DNA from: Nocardioides sp. SYSU D00038 | Lineage (GTDB): Bacteria > Actinomycetota > Actinomycetes > Propionibacteriales > Nocardioidaceae | Reading direction: 5' to 3' | Length of the DNA stretch: 64,000 bases | Assembly: GCF_016924665.1 (NCBI RefSeq) | Contig: NZ_JAFFJT010000009.1 | Location: 45,709 to 109,708, forward strand | In this document: positions 34,776-44,682 of the stretch, one piece after another | How the letters are laid out: each line of letters opens with the position of its first letter | How positions within the stretch are numbered: the first letter of the stretch is position 1 | The notes under the pieces: generated by a model | Databases searched by the model: none | Seen by the model: only the letters and a program-made list of their open reading frames with translations | What the model was told of the DNA's origin: nothing | Made by a program: the position numbers and the translations under genes

Positions 34776-35996
34776 GTGACAAGCCCGCACACCACCCGCT
34801 ACCGGCACCGTGTCACGCGTGCCGTCGGTGAGGCGCGTGGTGTGCTCGACGAGGTCGGTCAGCTCCCGCTGTGGTCGATGGATGCCGCCGAGACTGGTCA
34901 CGCCCTGACCGAGGTCGTGCACCTGGAGTCCCAGCTCGCAGCCCTGAAGCTGCGGCTGGCCCACCACGCCAAGCAGCAGCACGTCGAAGCCGCGAGTGGC
35001 GCCACCAGCACCGCAGTCTGGCTCGCGGTCGCCACCCACGCGACCCGCCGGGACGCGTCGCGAACGATGCGGCTGGCCGAGCAGCTCGACACCATGCCGA
35101 TCGTGGCGCGGGCCCTGGCCCGCGGCGAGCTGCTGCTGGAGCAGGCCGAGGTCATCGCCCGCGCGATCGACAAGCTCCCCGACGACGTGGACGCCGCGGT
35201 CCGCGAGCAGGCGCAGGTCGAGCTCGTCGAGCTGGCCCAGCAGCACGACGCCAAGGACCTGATCGTCCTCGGCAACCGCATCCTCGACATCGTCTGCCCG
35301 GAGATCGGCGAAGCAGCAGAAGCCAAGGCACTGGCTCGCGAGGAGCGAGAAGCCGAGAAGGCGTGCAAGCTCACCATGCTCGACGACGGCGAGGGCCGGA
35401 CCCACGGCCGGTTCGTCATCCCGACCCTGCACGCCGAAGCGCTCAAGAAGGCCTTGTTCGCCCACGCCGCGCTGACCCACGACAAGGTCACCTCGCAGAC
35501 GCTGGGCAAGGCGTTCTGCGACTACATCCTGCGCTACCCCGCCGACCGGCTTCCGCACCGCGGCGGCGTCAACGCGACCGTTGTGGTGACGATCCCGCTC
35601 GCTGGCCTGGAAGGCCGCCTCGCCGCGTGCGAGCTCGACACCGGCACCCGGATCAGCCCCGGCGCCGCACGGCGCCTCGCCTGCGAGGCCGGACTCATCC
35701 CCGTCGTGCTCGACGGGCAGTCGCAGGTCCTCGACCTCGGCCGCACCCGACGACTGTTCACCACCCCGCAGCGCATCGCTCTCGGTATCCAGCAGAAGAC
35801 CTGCCGGTCCGAGGGTTGCGACCGCCCGGCCTCCACCTGCGAGGCCCACCACCGGACCCGCTGGACCGACGGCGGCAGGACCGACCTCAAGGACGGCGTC
35901 CTGCTGTGCCCCTCCCACCACCAACGAGCGCACGACCCGACGTATAGGACGACCTACCTGCCGACCGGGAGGGTCCAGTTCCACCGACGGAACTGA
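34776..35996 (+). CDS. DUF222/HNH endonuclease-domain protein (13E12 repeat family)
   Basis: A 406-aa protein. Residues about 20-320 are the DUF222 region, with long helices rich in Leu/Ala/Arg. The C-terminal HNH-like zinc domain reads CRSEGCDRP, CEAHHRTRWTDGG, then LLCPSHHQRAH. The usual central Asn is replaced by KDG. The family corresponds to mycobacterial REP13E12 elements, present in many actinobacteria as dispersed copies. It is flanked on both sides by Family A repeats. Function unknown; mobility or DNA cleavage is possible. Confidence 0.85.
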   Translation: MTSPHTTRYRHRVTRAVGEARGVLDEVGQLPLWSMDAAETGHALTEVVHLESQLAALKLRLAHHAKQQHVEAASGATSTAVWLAVATHATRRDASRTMRLAEQLDTMPIVARALARGELLLEQAEVIARAIDKLPDDVDAAVREQAQVELVELAQQHDAKDLIVLGNRILDIVCPEIGEAAEAKALAREEREAEKACKLTMLDDGEGRTHGRFVIPTLHAEALKKALFAHAALTHDKVTSQTLGKAFCDYILRYPADRLPHRGGVNATVVVTIPLAGLEGRLAACELDTGTRISPGAARRLACEAGLIPVVLDGQSQVLDLGRTRRLFTTPQRIALGIQQKTCRSEGCDRPASTCEAHHRTRWTDGGRTDLKDGVLLCPSHHQRAHDPTYRTTYLPTGRVQFHRRN

Positions 35997-35998
35997 TC

Positions 35999-36125
35999 GC
36001 TGGTCGAGGAAGTTGCGCCAGCAACTGTCTCAAAACCCCGGAAGACGACAACCCTCCCGTCCCCACCGGAGGGCGCTCGTCTCACCGGGTCTCGAGACAG
36101 GACTTCGTCCTTCCTCGACCAGCGC
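35999..36125. repeat. Family A repeat block 4 (one complete unit)
   Basis: A compact unit that begins at CGCTGGTCGAGGAAGTTGCG, two bases after the HNH gene's stop, and ends TCCTTCCTCGACCAGCG. Its arms are near-complementary over the whole length: CCAGCAACTGTCTC on the left, GAGACAGGACTTCG on the right, with the CCCTCC/GGAGGG core between. It shows the element's basic inverted design most clearly. Confidence 0.85.
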
Positions 36126-36164
36126 TACCCGCCACCGGTGGCCCCGCGGAAAAAAGTTCGCAAA

Positions 36165-36197
36165 GGTGTCGCCCGGGGTGTCGTATCGGGCGACACC
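36165..36197. promoter_or_regulatory. Inverted repeat and candidate ECF42 promoter
   Basis: GGTGTCGCCCG and CGGGCGACACC are perfect 11-bp arms around an 11-bp spacer containing TGTCGT. TGTCG is close to the -35 element I recall for ECF42 sigma factors. It lies about 60 bp before the YCII gene, which is co-transcribed with the sigma gene, so this may be the autoregulated promoter. Confidence 0.55.
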
Positions 36198-36255
36198 CGT
36201 TCGTGGAGAGGGTGAGAGGCGGCACCGGGCCGCCCCACACCAGGAGGAAACAGCG

Positions 36256-36615
36256 ATGACCCAGTACATGATCTCCGTCTGGCACGACCCCGCCGACGAG
36301 GAGCGGATGGAGGCGATGACGCCCGAGCAGATGCAGCAGGTCTTCGAGGACGTCGACGCGTTCAACGCCAAGCTGACCGAGGCCGGCAAGTGGGTCTTCG
36401 GCGGCGGGCTGGAGACCAAGGAGTCGACCACCTGCGTCGACGCGCGCGGTGGCGACGCCGTGGTGACCGACGGGCCGTACTCGGAGGCCAAGGAGTACCT
36501 CGGCGGCTTCTGGGTGCTCGAGCTCGCCGACATGGACGAGGCCCTGCGGGTCGCGGCCGAGGCGTCGAAGGCCTGCGCGGGCAAGGTCGAGGTCCGCCCG
36601 TTCCAGGCGGAGTGA
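36256..36615 (+). CDS. YCII/DGPF-domain protein
   Basis: A 119-aa protein with a good AGGAGGA ribosome binding site. It has the family motifs MTQYMISVW, VFGGGLE and TDGPYSEAKEYLGGFWVLE; the DGPYSE block is the source of the name DGPF. Such proteins are regular partners of ECF42 sigma factors. The sigma gene starts inside its stop codon (GTGA). Its biochemical role is unknown, perhaps a small enzyme or sensor. Confidence 0.9.
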   Translation: MTQYMISVWHDPADEERMEAMTPEQMQQVFEDVDAFNAKLTEAGKWVFGGGLETKESTTCVDARGGDAVVTDGPYSEAKEYLGGFWVLELADMDEALRVAAEASKACAGKVEVRPFQAE

Positions 36616-37832
36616 CCGGTCCGTCTCGGATGGAGGCGATCGAGCGGGTCTACCGCGAGGAGTTCGGCCGGGTGGTGGCCTCGCTGGTGAAGCGCTTCGG
36701 TGACATCGACGTCGCCGAGGACGCCGCCGGCGAGGCCCTCCTGGTCGCCCTCGAGAAGTGGCCGGTCGACGGCGTACCCCCCAACCCGGGGGCGTGGCTC
36801 ACCACAACGGCCGCCAACAAGGCCATCGACCGGATCCGCCGGGAGTCCCACCGCGACGACAAGCACCGGGCTGCCGTGATGGTCAGCGACCCCACACCCC
36901 ACGAGCCCACCGGCGTCGTCGAGGACGACCGGCTCCGGCTCATCTTCACCTGCTGCCACCCCGCCCTCGCGCCCGAGGCGCGGGTGGCCCTGACGCTCCG
37001 CCTGCTCGGCGGCCTGACGGTCGCCGAGATCGCGGCGGCGTTCCTCGTGCCCGAGACCACCATGGCCCAGCGGATCACCCGGGCGAAGGCCAAGATCAAG
37101 GGCGCAAACATCCCGTTCCGGGTGCCGGACGCCGACGACCTCACCGGTCGGCTGGGGCCGGTGCTGGCGGTGCTCTACCTGGTCTTCAACGAGGGCTACC
37201 TGTCCAGCTCCGGCGACGAGCCCGTCCGCGAGGAGCTCACCGGCGAGGCGATCCGGCTGGCGCGGATCGTGCACGCGCTGCTGCCCGACGAGCCGGAGGT
37301 CACCGGGCTGCTGGCGCTGATGCTGCTCGTCGAGGCCCGCCGGGAGGCACGGGTCGCGGGCGGCGAGCTGGTCACCCTGGGCGAGCAGGACCGCGGTGCT
37401 TGGGACCGCGCGCTGATCGCCGAGGGGCACGCGCTGGTGCGCGAGTGCCTGGCCCGCAACCGGCCCGGCCACTACCAGCTGATGGCGGCGATCAACGCGG
37501 TCCACACCGACGCCCCGTCGACGGCCGACACCGACTGGTCGCAGATCGTCACCCTCTACGACCACCTGCTCGCCGTCGCCCCCAGCTCGTTCGTCCGACT
37601 CAACCGGGCCGTCGCGGTCGCCGAGCTCGACGGCCCCGAGGTGGCACTCGCCGAGGTCGACCGCCTCGACATGACGACCTACCACGCCTGGCACGCCACC
37701 CGCGCCGACCTGCTCCGCCGGCTCGGCCGCAGCGCCGACTCGCGGGCGGCGTACGACGCCGCGATCGCCGCGACCGACAACTCCGCCGAGATCGCCTACC
37801 TCACCCGGCGGCGCGACCAGCTGGCCGGCTGA
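36612..37832 (+). CDS. ECF42-type RNA polymerase sigma factor with C-terminal extension
   Basis: A 406-aa sigma factor. The sigma2 region reads VYREEFGRVVASLVKRFGDIDVAEDAAGEAL, and sigma4 reads LTLRLLGGLTVAEIAAAFLVPETTMAQRITRAK. An additional ~220-residue C-terminal part with TPR-like helices (LNRAVAVAELDGPEVALAEVDRLD) is typical of ECF42 (DUF6596), which works without an anti-sigma factor. The extension is thought to control activity. It is coupled to the YCII gene. Confidence 0.9.
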   Translation: MTGPSRMEAIERVYREEFGRVVASLVKRFGDIDVAEDAAGEALLVALEKWPVDGVPPNPGAWLTTTAANKAIDRIRRESHRDDKHRAAVMVSDPTPHEPTGVVEDDRLRLIFTCCHPALAPEARVALTLRLLGGLTVAEIAAAFLVPETTMAQRITRAKAKIKGANIPFRVPDADDLTGRLGPVLAVLYLVFNEGYLSSSGDEPVREELTGEAIRLARIVHALLPDEPEVTGLLALMLLVEARREARVAGGELVTLGEQDRGAWDRALIAEGHALVRECLARNRPGHYQLMAAINAVHTDAPSTADTDWSQIVTLYDHLLAVAPSSFVRLNRAVAVAELDGPEVALAEVDRLDMTTYHAWHATRADLLRRLGRSADSRAAYDAAIAATDNSAEIAYLTRRRDQLAG

Positions 37833-37861
37833 CGCCACGGGGGCGGCCTAGCCTTGGCCGG

Positions 37862-39781
<1,920 letters not shown>

Positions 39782-39795
39782 CGGGGCGGGGTGGG

Positions 39796-39880
39796 GGTTT
39801 CCCCGGGGCACCGGGGAAACCGCCACTTCTCAGCCAGAACTCCGGCCGAGAAGTCGAGGCTCTGGCCGACCAGTCCCGGC
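39796..39880. repeat. Family B hairpin element, copy 1
   Basis: GGTTTCCCCGG and CCGGGGAAACC are perfect 11-bp arms with a GGCA loop (39796-39821). They are followed by CTCAGCCAGAAC, its partial inverse GGCCGAGAAG, and CTCTGGCCGAC. The hairpin starts 15 bp after the M3 peptidase stop and can act as its terminator. The same parts recur at 57162-57291. Confidence 0.75.
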
Positions 39881-39926
39881 CGACGAACCCGGCCCCTTGC
39901 CTCGGCGACACACTCGGCGTACGATT

Positions 39927-39942
39927 GCGATATATCGCGATA
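39927..39942. promoter_or_regulatory. Overlapping palindromes: PadR operator
   Basis: GCGATATATCGC (39927-39938) and TATCGCGATA (39933-39942) are perfect palindromes that overlap. This AT-rich island in GC-rich surroundings also supplies a -10 hexamer. It lies 50 bp before the PadR gene, which probably represses itself here. Confidence 0.75.
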
Positions 39943-39991
39943 GGGTGACGACACGTCGCCGGACGCGGTACCGCATCCGAAGGAGGTCCCC

Positions 39992-40684
39992 ATGGGACAC
40001 GGGTTCAACCGACAGTGGGCCGGCTCCGGCGAGGCCCCCAAGTTCATGCACGGCGGCGGCCGGGGCCGGCGGGGCGGGCCCTGGGCCCACCTCGGCCACC
40101 AGGGCCCCCCGCCGTGGGTCGCCGGTCTGTTCGGCCTCGACGAGCCCGGCCAGCGCCGTGGCCCGCGGGCCCGGCGCGGCGACGTCCGGGCCGCGATCCT
40201 CGACGTGGTCGCCACCGCGGCGCGCGCCGAGGAGGAGGTCAACGGCTACCAGGTGATCCAGCAGATCACCGACCGCAGCGCCGGGGCCTGGCGCCCCAGC
40301 CCCGGCTCGGTCTACCCCACCGTCCAGCAGCTCCAGGACGAGGGGCTGCTCGAGGTCGACGACGAGCGCGGCCGCCGGAGCCTGCGGCTCACCTCCGCAG
40401 GCCAGGACTACGTCGCCGCCAACGCCGACGAGCTCGCCGCGGTCTGGGCGCCGTTCGAGCGCCGCGAGCGCGAGGCCGCCGAGGCGCCGTACGGCGACCT
40501 CAAGCCCGAGATCGGGCAGGTGATGAGCGCCGTGTGGCAGATCGTGACCTCCGGCTCGGAGTCGCAGAAGCGAGCGGCGGTGGGGGTGCTCGTCGACACC
40601 CGGCGCCGCCTCTACGGCATCCTCGCCGACGGCGACGAGGCCGCCGACGAGGCCACCGACGAGACCGCCGAGGGGGAGTCGTGA
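39992..40684 (+). CDS. PadR-family transcriptional regulator
   Basis: A 230-aa regulator. The winged-helix region begins RRGDVRAAILDVVA and holds RPSPGSVYPTVQQLQDEGLL, typical of PadR. The first 50 residues are Gly/His/Pro/Trp-rich (HGGGRGRRGGPWAHLGHQG) and might bind metal, though this is a guess. AAGGAGG precedes the ATG. The palindromic island upstream is its likely operator. The DUF1707 gene starts in its stop codon. Confidence 0.87.
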   Translation: MGHGFNRQWAGSGEAPKFMHGGGRGRRGGPWAHLGHQGPPPWVAGLFGLDEPGQRRGPRARRGDVRAAILDVVATAARAEEEVNGYQVIQQITDRSAGAWRPSPGSVYPTVQQLQDEGLLEVDDERGRRSLRLTSAGQDYVAANADELAAVWAPFERREREAAEAPYGDLKPEIGQVMSAVWQIVTSGSESQKRAAVGVLVDTRRRLYGILADGDEAADEATDETAEGES

Positions 40685-41097
40685 GCCCCGACCAGCTCCG
40701 CCTCGGCGACGCCGAGCGCGACCGCGCGGCCACCGAGCTGGCCGACCACTACGCCGCCGGCCGGCTCACGGCCGAGGAGCACTCCGAGCGGCTCGACCGG
40801 ATCTGGGCGGCCCGCACCCGCGGCGACCTGGCCCCGGTCTTCCGCGACCTGCCCGCCCCCGACGGACGCCGACCGAGCGGCCGCGGGCCGGGCGACTACT
40901 GGCGCACCGGCCTCCGCCCGTTCCACCACGGCCTGCCCGGCCCGCTGCTCGCGGTGATCGGCGTGCTCGTCCTGCTCTCCGTGCTGACCCACCTGCCGCT
41001 GGTGCTGCTCGCGGTCGGCGCCTGGGCGTTCGTCGCCGTGCGCCGCGGCGGCGGACCCGGCCACCGTGGCCACGGCGCGATCCACGGCCGCTGGTAG
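40681..41097 (+). CDS. DUF1707 (SHOCT-like) membrane protein
   Basis: A 138-aa protein. The N-terminal DUF1707 domain reads LRLGDAERDRAATELADHYAAGRLTAEEHSERLDR. The second half has one or two membrane helices (LLAVIGVLVLLSVLT, LVLLAVGAWAFVAV) and a Gly/His/Arg tail. It is coupled to the PadR gene by a GTGA overlap, so it is likely under PadR control. It may serve as a membrane stress target, as for other PadR-DUF1707 pairs; this is inference. Confidence 0.85.
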   Translation: MSPDQLRLGDAERDRAATELADHYAAGRLTAEEHSERLDRIWAARTRGDLAPVFRDLPAPDGRRPSGRGPGDYWRTGLRPFHHGLPGPLLAVIGVLVLLSVLTHLPLVLLAVGAWAFVAVRRGGGPGHRGHGAIHGRW

Positions 41098-41100
41098 TCC

Positions 41101-41715
41101 TCAGATCCAGCCCATCCGCCGCGCGATAGCGCACGCGTCGTGGCGGTTGGCGGCACCGAGCTTGGTGACGGCGCTGGAGAGGTAGTTGCGCACCGTGCCC
41201 GGCGACAGCGACGCCCGCTGGGCGATCTCGTCGACGGGCGCACCGTCGGCGGCGAGCTCGAGCACGTCCGCCTCGCGCGGCGTGAGCGGGCTGTCGCCGG
41301 CGGCGATCGCCTCGGCCGCGAGCTCGGGGTCGACGTGCCGGCCGCCGGCGTGCACGGTGCGCACCACCGCGGCGAGCGTGGCCGACGACGTGGTCTTCGG
41401 CAGGAAGCCGCGCACGCCGGCGGTCAGCGCCCGCTTCAGGTGACCGGGGCGGCCGTGGCTGGTCACGATCACGCAGCCGCACGACGGCAGCACGTCGGCG
41501 AGCCGCTCGGCCACCGCGATGCCGTCGAGGCCGGGCATCTGCAGGTCGAGCACGGCGACGTCCACCCCGCCGTGCCCCGCCGCGGCCACGGCCTCGTCGC
41601 CGGTCGCGGCCTGCGCCACCACCTCGAGGTCCTCCTCGAGGTCGAGCATCTGCGCGAGCGCGACCCGGATCAGGTGCTCGTCGTCGGCGAGCAGCACCCG
41701 GATCGGCCCCGTCAC
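41101..41715 (-). CDS. NarL/LuxR-type response regulator
   Basis: A 204-aa regulator. Receiver domain: DDEH at 11-14, the phosphoacceptor Asp57 in VAVLDLQMPGLDG, and Lys in FLPKTTS. The C-terminal LuxR helix-turn-helix reads LTPREADVLELAADGAPVDEIAQRASLSPGTVRNYLS. It pairs with the histidine kinase whose stop overlaps its start. With the ABC transporter upstream it forms a typical actinobacterial efflux-sensing module. Confidence 0.93.
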   Translation of the reverse strand: MTGPIRVLLADDEHLIRVALAQMLDLEEDLEVVAQAATGDEAVAAAGHGGVDVAVLDLQMPGLDGIAVAERLADVLPSCGCVIVTSHGRPGHLKRALTAGVRGFLPKTTSSATLAAVVRTVHAGGRHVDPELAAEAIAAGDSPLTPREADVLELAADGAPVDEIAQRASLSPGTVRNYLSSAVTKLGAANRHDACAIARRMGWI

Positions 41716-42860
41716 GTCGCGTCCCGGGGGCCGGTGCCGGGCAGCGTCGCGGTCACGGCGTACGACGCCGCGTCGCCCCCGGCGGAGAGAGAGGCGCCCA
41801 GCGGCGCCAACCGTTCGCGCAGCCCGGTGAGGCCGGCGCCGTCACCGGTGCGGGTGCGGGTGGGCCGGTCGTTGCCGACCGTGAGCTCCGGGGCGCGCCA
41901 CCGGATCGTCACCTCCGCGGCGTCGGAGTGGCGCAGCACGTTGGTGACCCCCTCGCGCACCACCCAGCCCGCCGCCTCGTGCCAGGCCGCCGGCAGGTCC
42001 TCGACGTCGAGCACCACCCGGATGCCGGCCGAGCGGAGCAGCGAGCGCGCCCCCTCGAGCTCCTGGGCGAGGTCGGTGGCGCGGTAGCCACGGGCCAGCT
42101 CGCGTGCCTCGCGGAGCGCCTCGTGGGCCACGCCGCGCACCTCGAGCATCCGCTCGGCGGCCCCGTCGTCGCCGCGCCCGGCGAGGGTCGCGGCGAGCTC
42201 GGCCTGCACGGCGATCGTCGAGAGCCGGCGGCCCAGCACGTCGTGGACGTCGCGGGAGAACCGGAGCCGCTCCTCGGCCACCGCCAGCGCCGACTGCGCG
42301 CCGCGGGCCCGGTCGAGCTCGGTCACGACGCCCAGCAGCCACAGCGAGGCCCGCACCGTAAACAGGAAGAACAGTCCGGTCAGGAACCCGTAGGCGACCG
42401 TCCACGCCATCCCGGTGCCCCACCACGGCGCGAAGGTCAGGAGCGCCATCACCCCCGCCGTGGCCCGCGGGTCGCGCAGCCCACCGAGCGCCCACGCCGT
42501 GCTGCCCCACACGCCGGTGGTGGCCGCCGCGTGCAGGTCGTCCGGGACCAGCGCGGCGACCGCCAACCCCGTCGCGACCAAGACGAGGAACGGCCCAAGC
42601 GGGCGCCACGGCAACGGCCCGAGGGCGGGGTAGAGGTCGATGACCCGGCGCAGCACGAAGGTGCCCGACGCCGCGACCGCCGTGGTGGAGGCGACCACGG
42701 CCACGAACCAGCCGTCGAACCGCTCGGCCGCGCTGGCCTGGAGGACGACGAACCCGACGGTCAGCCACAGCAGGATGTACAGCGACTGGCGGGTGTAGAG
42801 GTCGACCCGCTCGACCTGGCTGCGGCGCGACCAGCCGGCGAGCAGCGAGCGGCGCGTCAT
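41712..42860 (-). CDS. Two-component sensor histidine kinase (HisKA_3)
   Basis: A 382-aa kinase. Four to five membrane helices fill the first 190 residues. The phosphoacceptor motif is RFSRDVHDVLGRRLSTIAVQAE, as in NarX/LiaS-type kinases. The ATPase domain is compact (EGVTNVLRHSDAAEV, GAGLTGLRERL). I take ATG 42860, which has GAGGGTGG upstream. It phosphorylates the adjacent LuxR-type regulator. Confidence 0.92.
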   Translation of the reverse strand: MTRRSLLAGWSRRSQVERVDLYTRQSLYILLWLTVGFVVLQASAAERFDGWFVAVVASTTAVAASGTFVLRRVIDLYPALGPLPWRPLGPFLVLVATGLAVAALVPDDLHAAATTGVWGSTAWALGGLRDPRATAGVMALLTFAPWWGTGMAWTVAYGFLTGLFFLFTVRASLWLLGVVTELDRARGAQSALAVAEERLRFSRDVHDVLGRRLSTIAVQAELAATLAGRGDDGAAERMLEVRGVAHEALREARELARGYRATDLAQELEGARSLLRSAGIRVVLDVEDLPAAWHEAAGWVVREGVTNVLRHSDAAEVTIRWRAPELTVGNDRPTRTRTGDGAGLTGLRERLAPLGASLSAGGDAASYAVTATLPGTGPRDAT

Positions 42861-42873
42861 GGCGCCCACCCTC

Positions 42874-43674
42874 TCAGGCGCGCGGTTCCCAGCGCAGCGA
42901 GCGCCGGGCCAGCCAGAGCGCCAGACCGGCCCAGGCGACCAGCACCGCCAGCGGCGGCAGCGCCGCGGCCCAGGTGCCGGCCAGCCCCGTGGTGCCGCCG
43001 TCGGGGTGCTCGCCGTACCACGTCAGCCGCACCAGCATGTCGACCGCGGCACCCGGGGTCAGGTCGACCAGGCGCGCCACGGCGTCCGGGAACGGCGCCG
43101 AGCGCATCGACCCCAGCGCGGCGAGGAGGATCACCGGCATGCTGGTCAGCTGGGCCGCCTCGGCGTTACGGGTCCAGGCCGCCGTCCACACCGCCAGCGT
43201 CGCGAACAGCCCGCAGGCCGCCAGCACGCCGACGACGTGGAGCAGCGGGTTGACCGGCAGGGGCTGGCCGAGGGCCGCGCCGACCGCGACCGCCAGCACG
43301 CTCACGACCAGCGCGACCGCGCAGCCGGGCAGGGCGATCGCCAGCAGCTGCTCGGAGTCGCGGGTCTCGCCGGTGCGCAGCCGCTTGAGGACCAGCTCGT
43401 CGCGCCGGGTCACCACGAGCGACAGCACGTTGTAGTAGACCGGGAAGATCAGCGCGAAGAGCACCACAGTCGTCGCGGCCTGCGCTCCGGCCGCCTCGTC
43501 GCCCCGTGGAGCGGAGAGCAGGAACAGCAGCGGTGCCAGCGGCAGCACCACTCCGTAGAACAGCGTGAGCCGGTTGCGGGTCATTAGCAGGGCGTTCACC
43601 CGGGCCAGGGCGAGCGTGCGACCCAGGGGCGTGGTGGTCGGCGTGGTCGTGGGGGGTGTGGTCGTGGTCGTCAT
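42874..43674 (-). CDS. ABC-2 type transporter permease
   Basis: A 266-aa permease with about six hydrophobic helices. A Thr/Pro-rich N-terminus (TTTTTPPTTTPTTTP) precedes VNALLMTRNRLTLFYGVVLPL. The RRDELVLKRLRTGE block matches ABC-2 permeases of the DrrB type. Its ATG overlaps the ATPase stop (ATGA). With the ATPase and the two-component system it likely exports an antibiotic or lipid. Confidence 0.88.
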   Translation of the reverse strand: MTTTTTPPTTTPTTTPLGRTLALARVNALLMTRNRLTLFYGVVLPLAPLLFLLSAPRGDEAAGAQAATTVVLFALIFPVYYNVLSLVVTRRDELVLKRLRTGETRDSEQLLAIALPGCAVALVVSVLAVAVGAALGQPLPVNPLLHVVGVLAACGLFATLAVWTAAWTRNAEAAQLTSMPVILLAALGSMRSAPFPDAVARLVDLTPGAAVDMLVRLTWYGEHPDGGTTGLAGTWAAALPPLAVLVAWAGLALWLARRSLRWEPRA

Positions 43675-44609
43675 CGCAGTGCCTCCGTCCGGTCGTCGGC
43701 GATCGCCAGGAAGACCGACTCCAGCGACGGTGTGCTGGCACTGAGCCCGTCGAGCCGCACGCCGTGGCGGTCGGCCCAGCCGAGCAGCTGCGTCAGGAGC
43801 GGCTGGAGCTCCTCGGTCTCGATGGTGGTGCGGCCCCGCTCCTCCACGACCCGCACCACGTCGAGGCGCGGGCCGAACGCCGGCAGCGACCCCGCGGGCG
43901 TGCGGAACGAGACCGTCGAGGGATGCCCGGCCACGATCTCCGCGGTCGTCCCCGACCGCACGATCCGGCCCTCGTGGAGGATCTCGAGGCGGTCGGCCAG
44001 CGCCTCGGCCTCGTCGAGGTAGTGGGTGGTGAGCAGCACGGTCGCGCCGCGGTCGCGCAGGCCGCGGACCAACCGCCACACGTCGCGCCGGCTCTCGGGG
44101 TCGAGGCCCGTGGTGGGTTCGTCGAGCAGCACCACCTCGGGGGTGCCGAGCAGCGTGCAGGCCAGGTCGAGCCGTCGCCGTTCGCCCCCGGAGAGGCTCG
44201 AGACCCGCACGCCGGCGCGGCCCGCGAGGTCGAGCAGGTCGAGCGCGTCCTCGGCCGGCCGGGCCCCGCTGACCAGGCCGGTCCACAGCCGTACGGTCTC
44301 GAGCACGGTGAGGTCGCCCGAGAACCCGGAGTGCTGGAGCAGCACGCCGGTGCGGCGGCGCACCCCGTCGCGGTCGGCCACCGGGTCGAGGCCCAGCACG
44401 CGCACCGACCCGGCGTCCGGCCGGGCCAGCCCCTCGATCACCTCGAGCGTGGAGGTCTTGCCAGCGCCGTTGGTGCCGAGGAGTGCGGTGACGGTGCCGG
44501 TCTCGACGGTGAGGTCGACGCCGCGCACCGCCTCGAACGCCTCGGCGCCCGCGCCGTAGCTGCGCCGGAGCCCGCTCACCCGGATGGCTGGAGTCGCTGT
44601 GTCGGTCAT
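43671..44609 (-). CDS. ABC transporter ATP-binding protein (DrrA/CcmA type)
   Basis: A 312-aa ATPase. Walker A GTNGAGKT is at 45-52, the signature is LSGGERRRLDLA, and Walker B is VVLLDEPTTGLDP, with the switch His in LLTTHYLDEAEALADR. The C-terminal ~90 residues are the DrrA-type extension. It leads an operon ATPase - permease - histidine kinase - response regulator on the minus strand. Substrate unknown. Confidence 0.93.
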   Translation of the reverse strand: MTDTATPAIRVSGLRRSYGAGAEAFEAVRGVDLTVETGTVTALLGTNGAGKTSTLEVIEGLARPDAGSVRVLGLDPVADRDGVRRRTGVLLQHSGFSGDLTVLETVRLWTGLVSGARPAEDALDLLDLAGRAGVRVSSLSGGERRRLDLACTLLGTPEVVLLDEPTTGLDPESRRDVWRLVRGLRDRGATVLLTTHYLDEAEALADRLEILHEGRIVRSGTTAEIVAGHPSTVSFRTPAGSLPAFGPRLDVVRVVEERGRTTIETEELQPLLTQLLGWADRHGVRLDGLSASTPSLESVFLAIADDRTEALR

Positions 44610-44682
44610 GCCTCCACCGTGCCGCCCGCGCGCGACCCGCGGCAGTGCGCGACCTCACCGGACTCCCGTGACGTTTGTCAGG

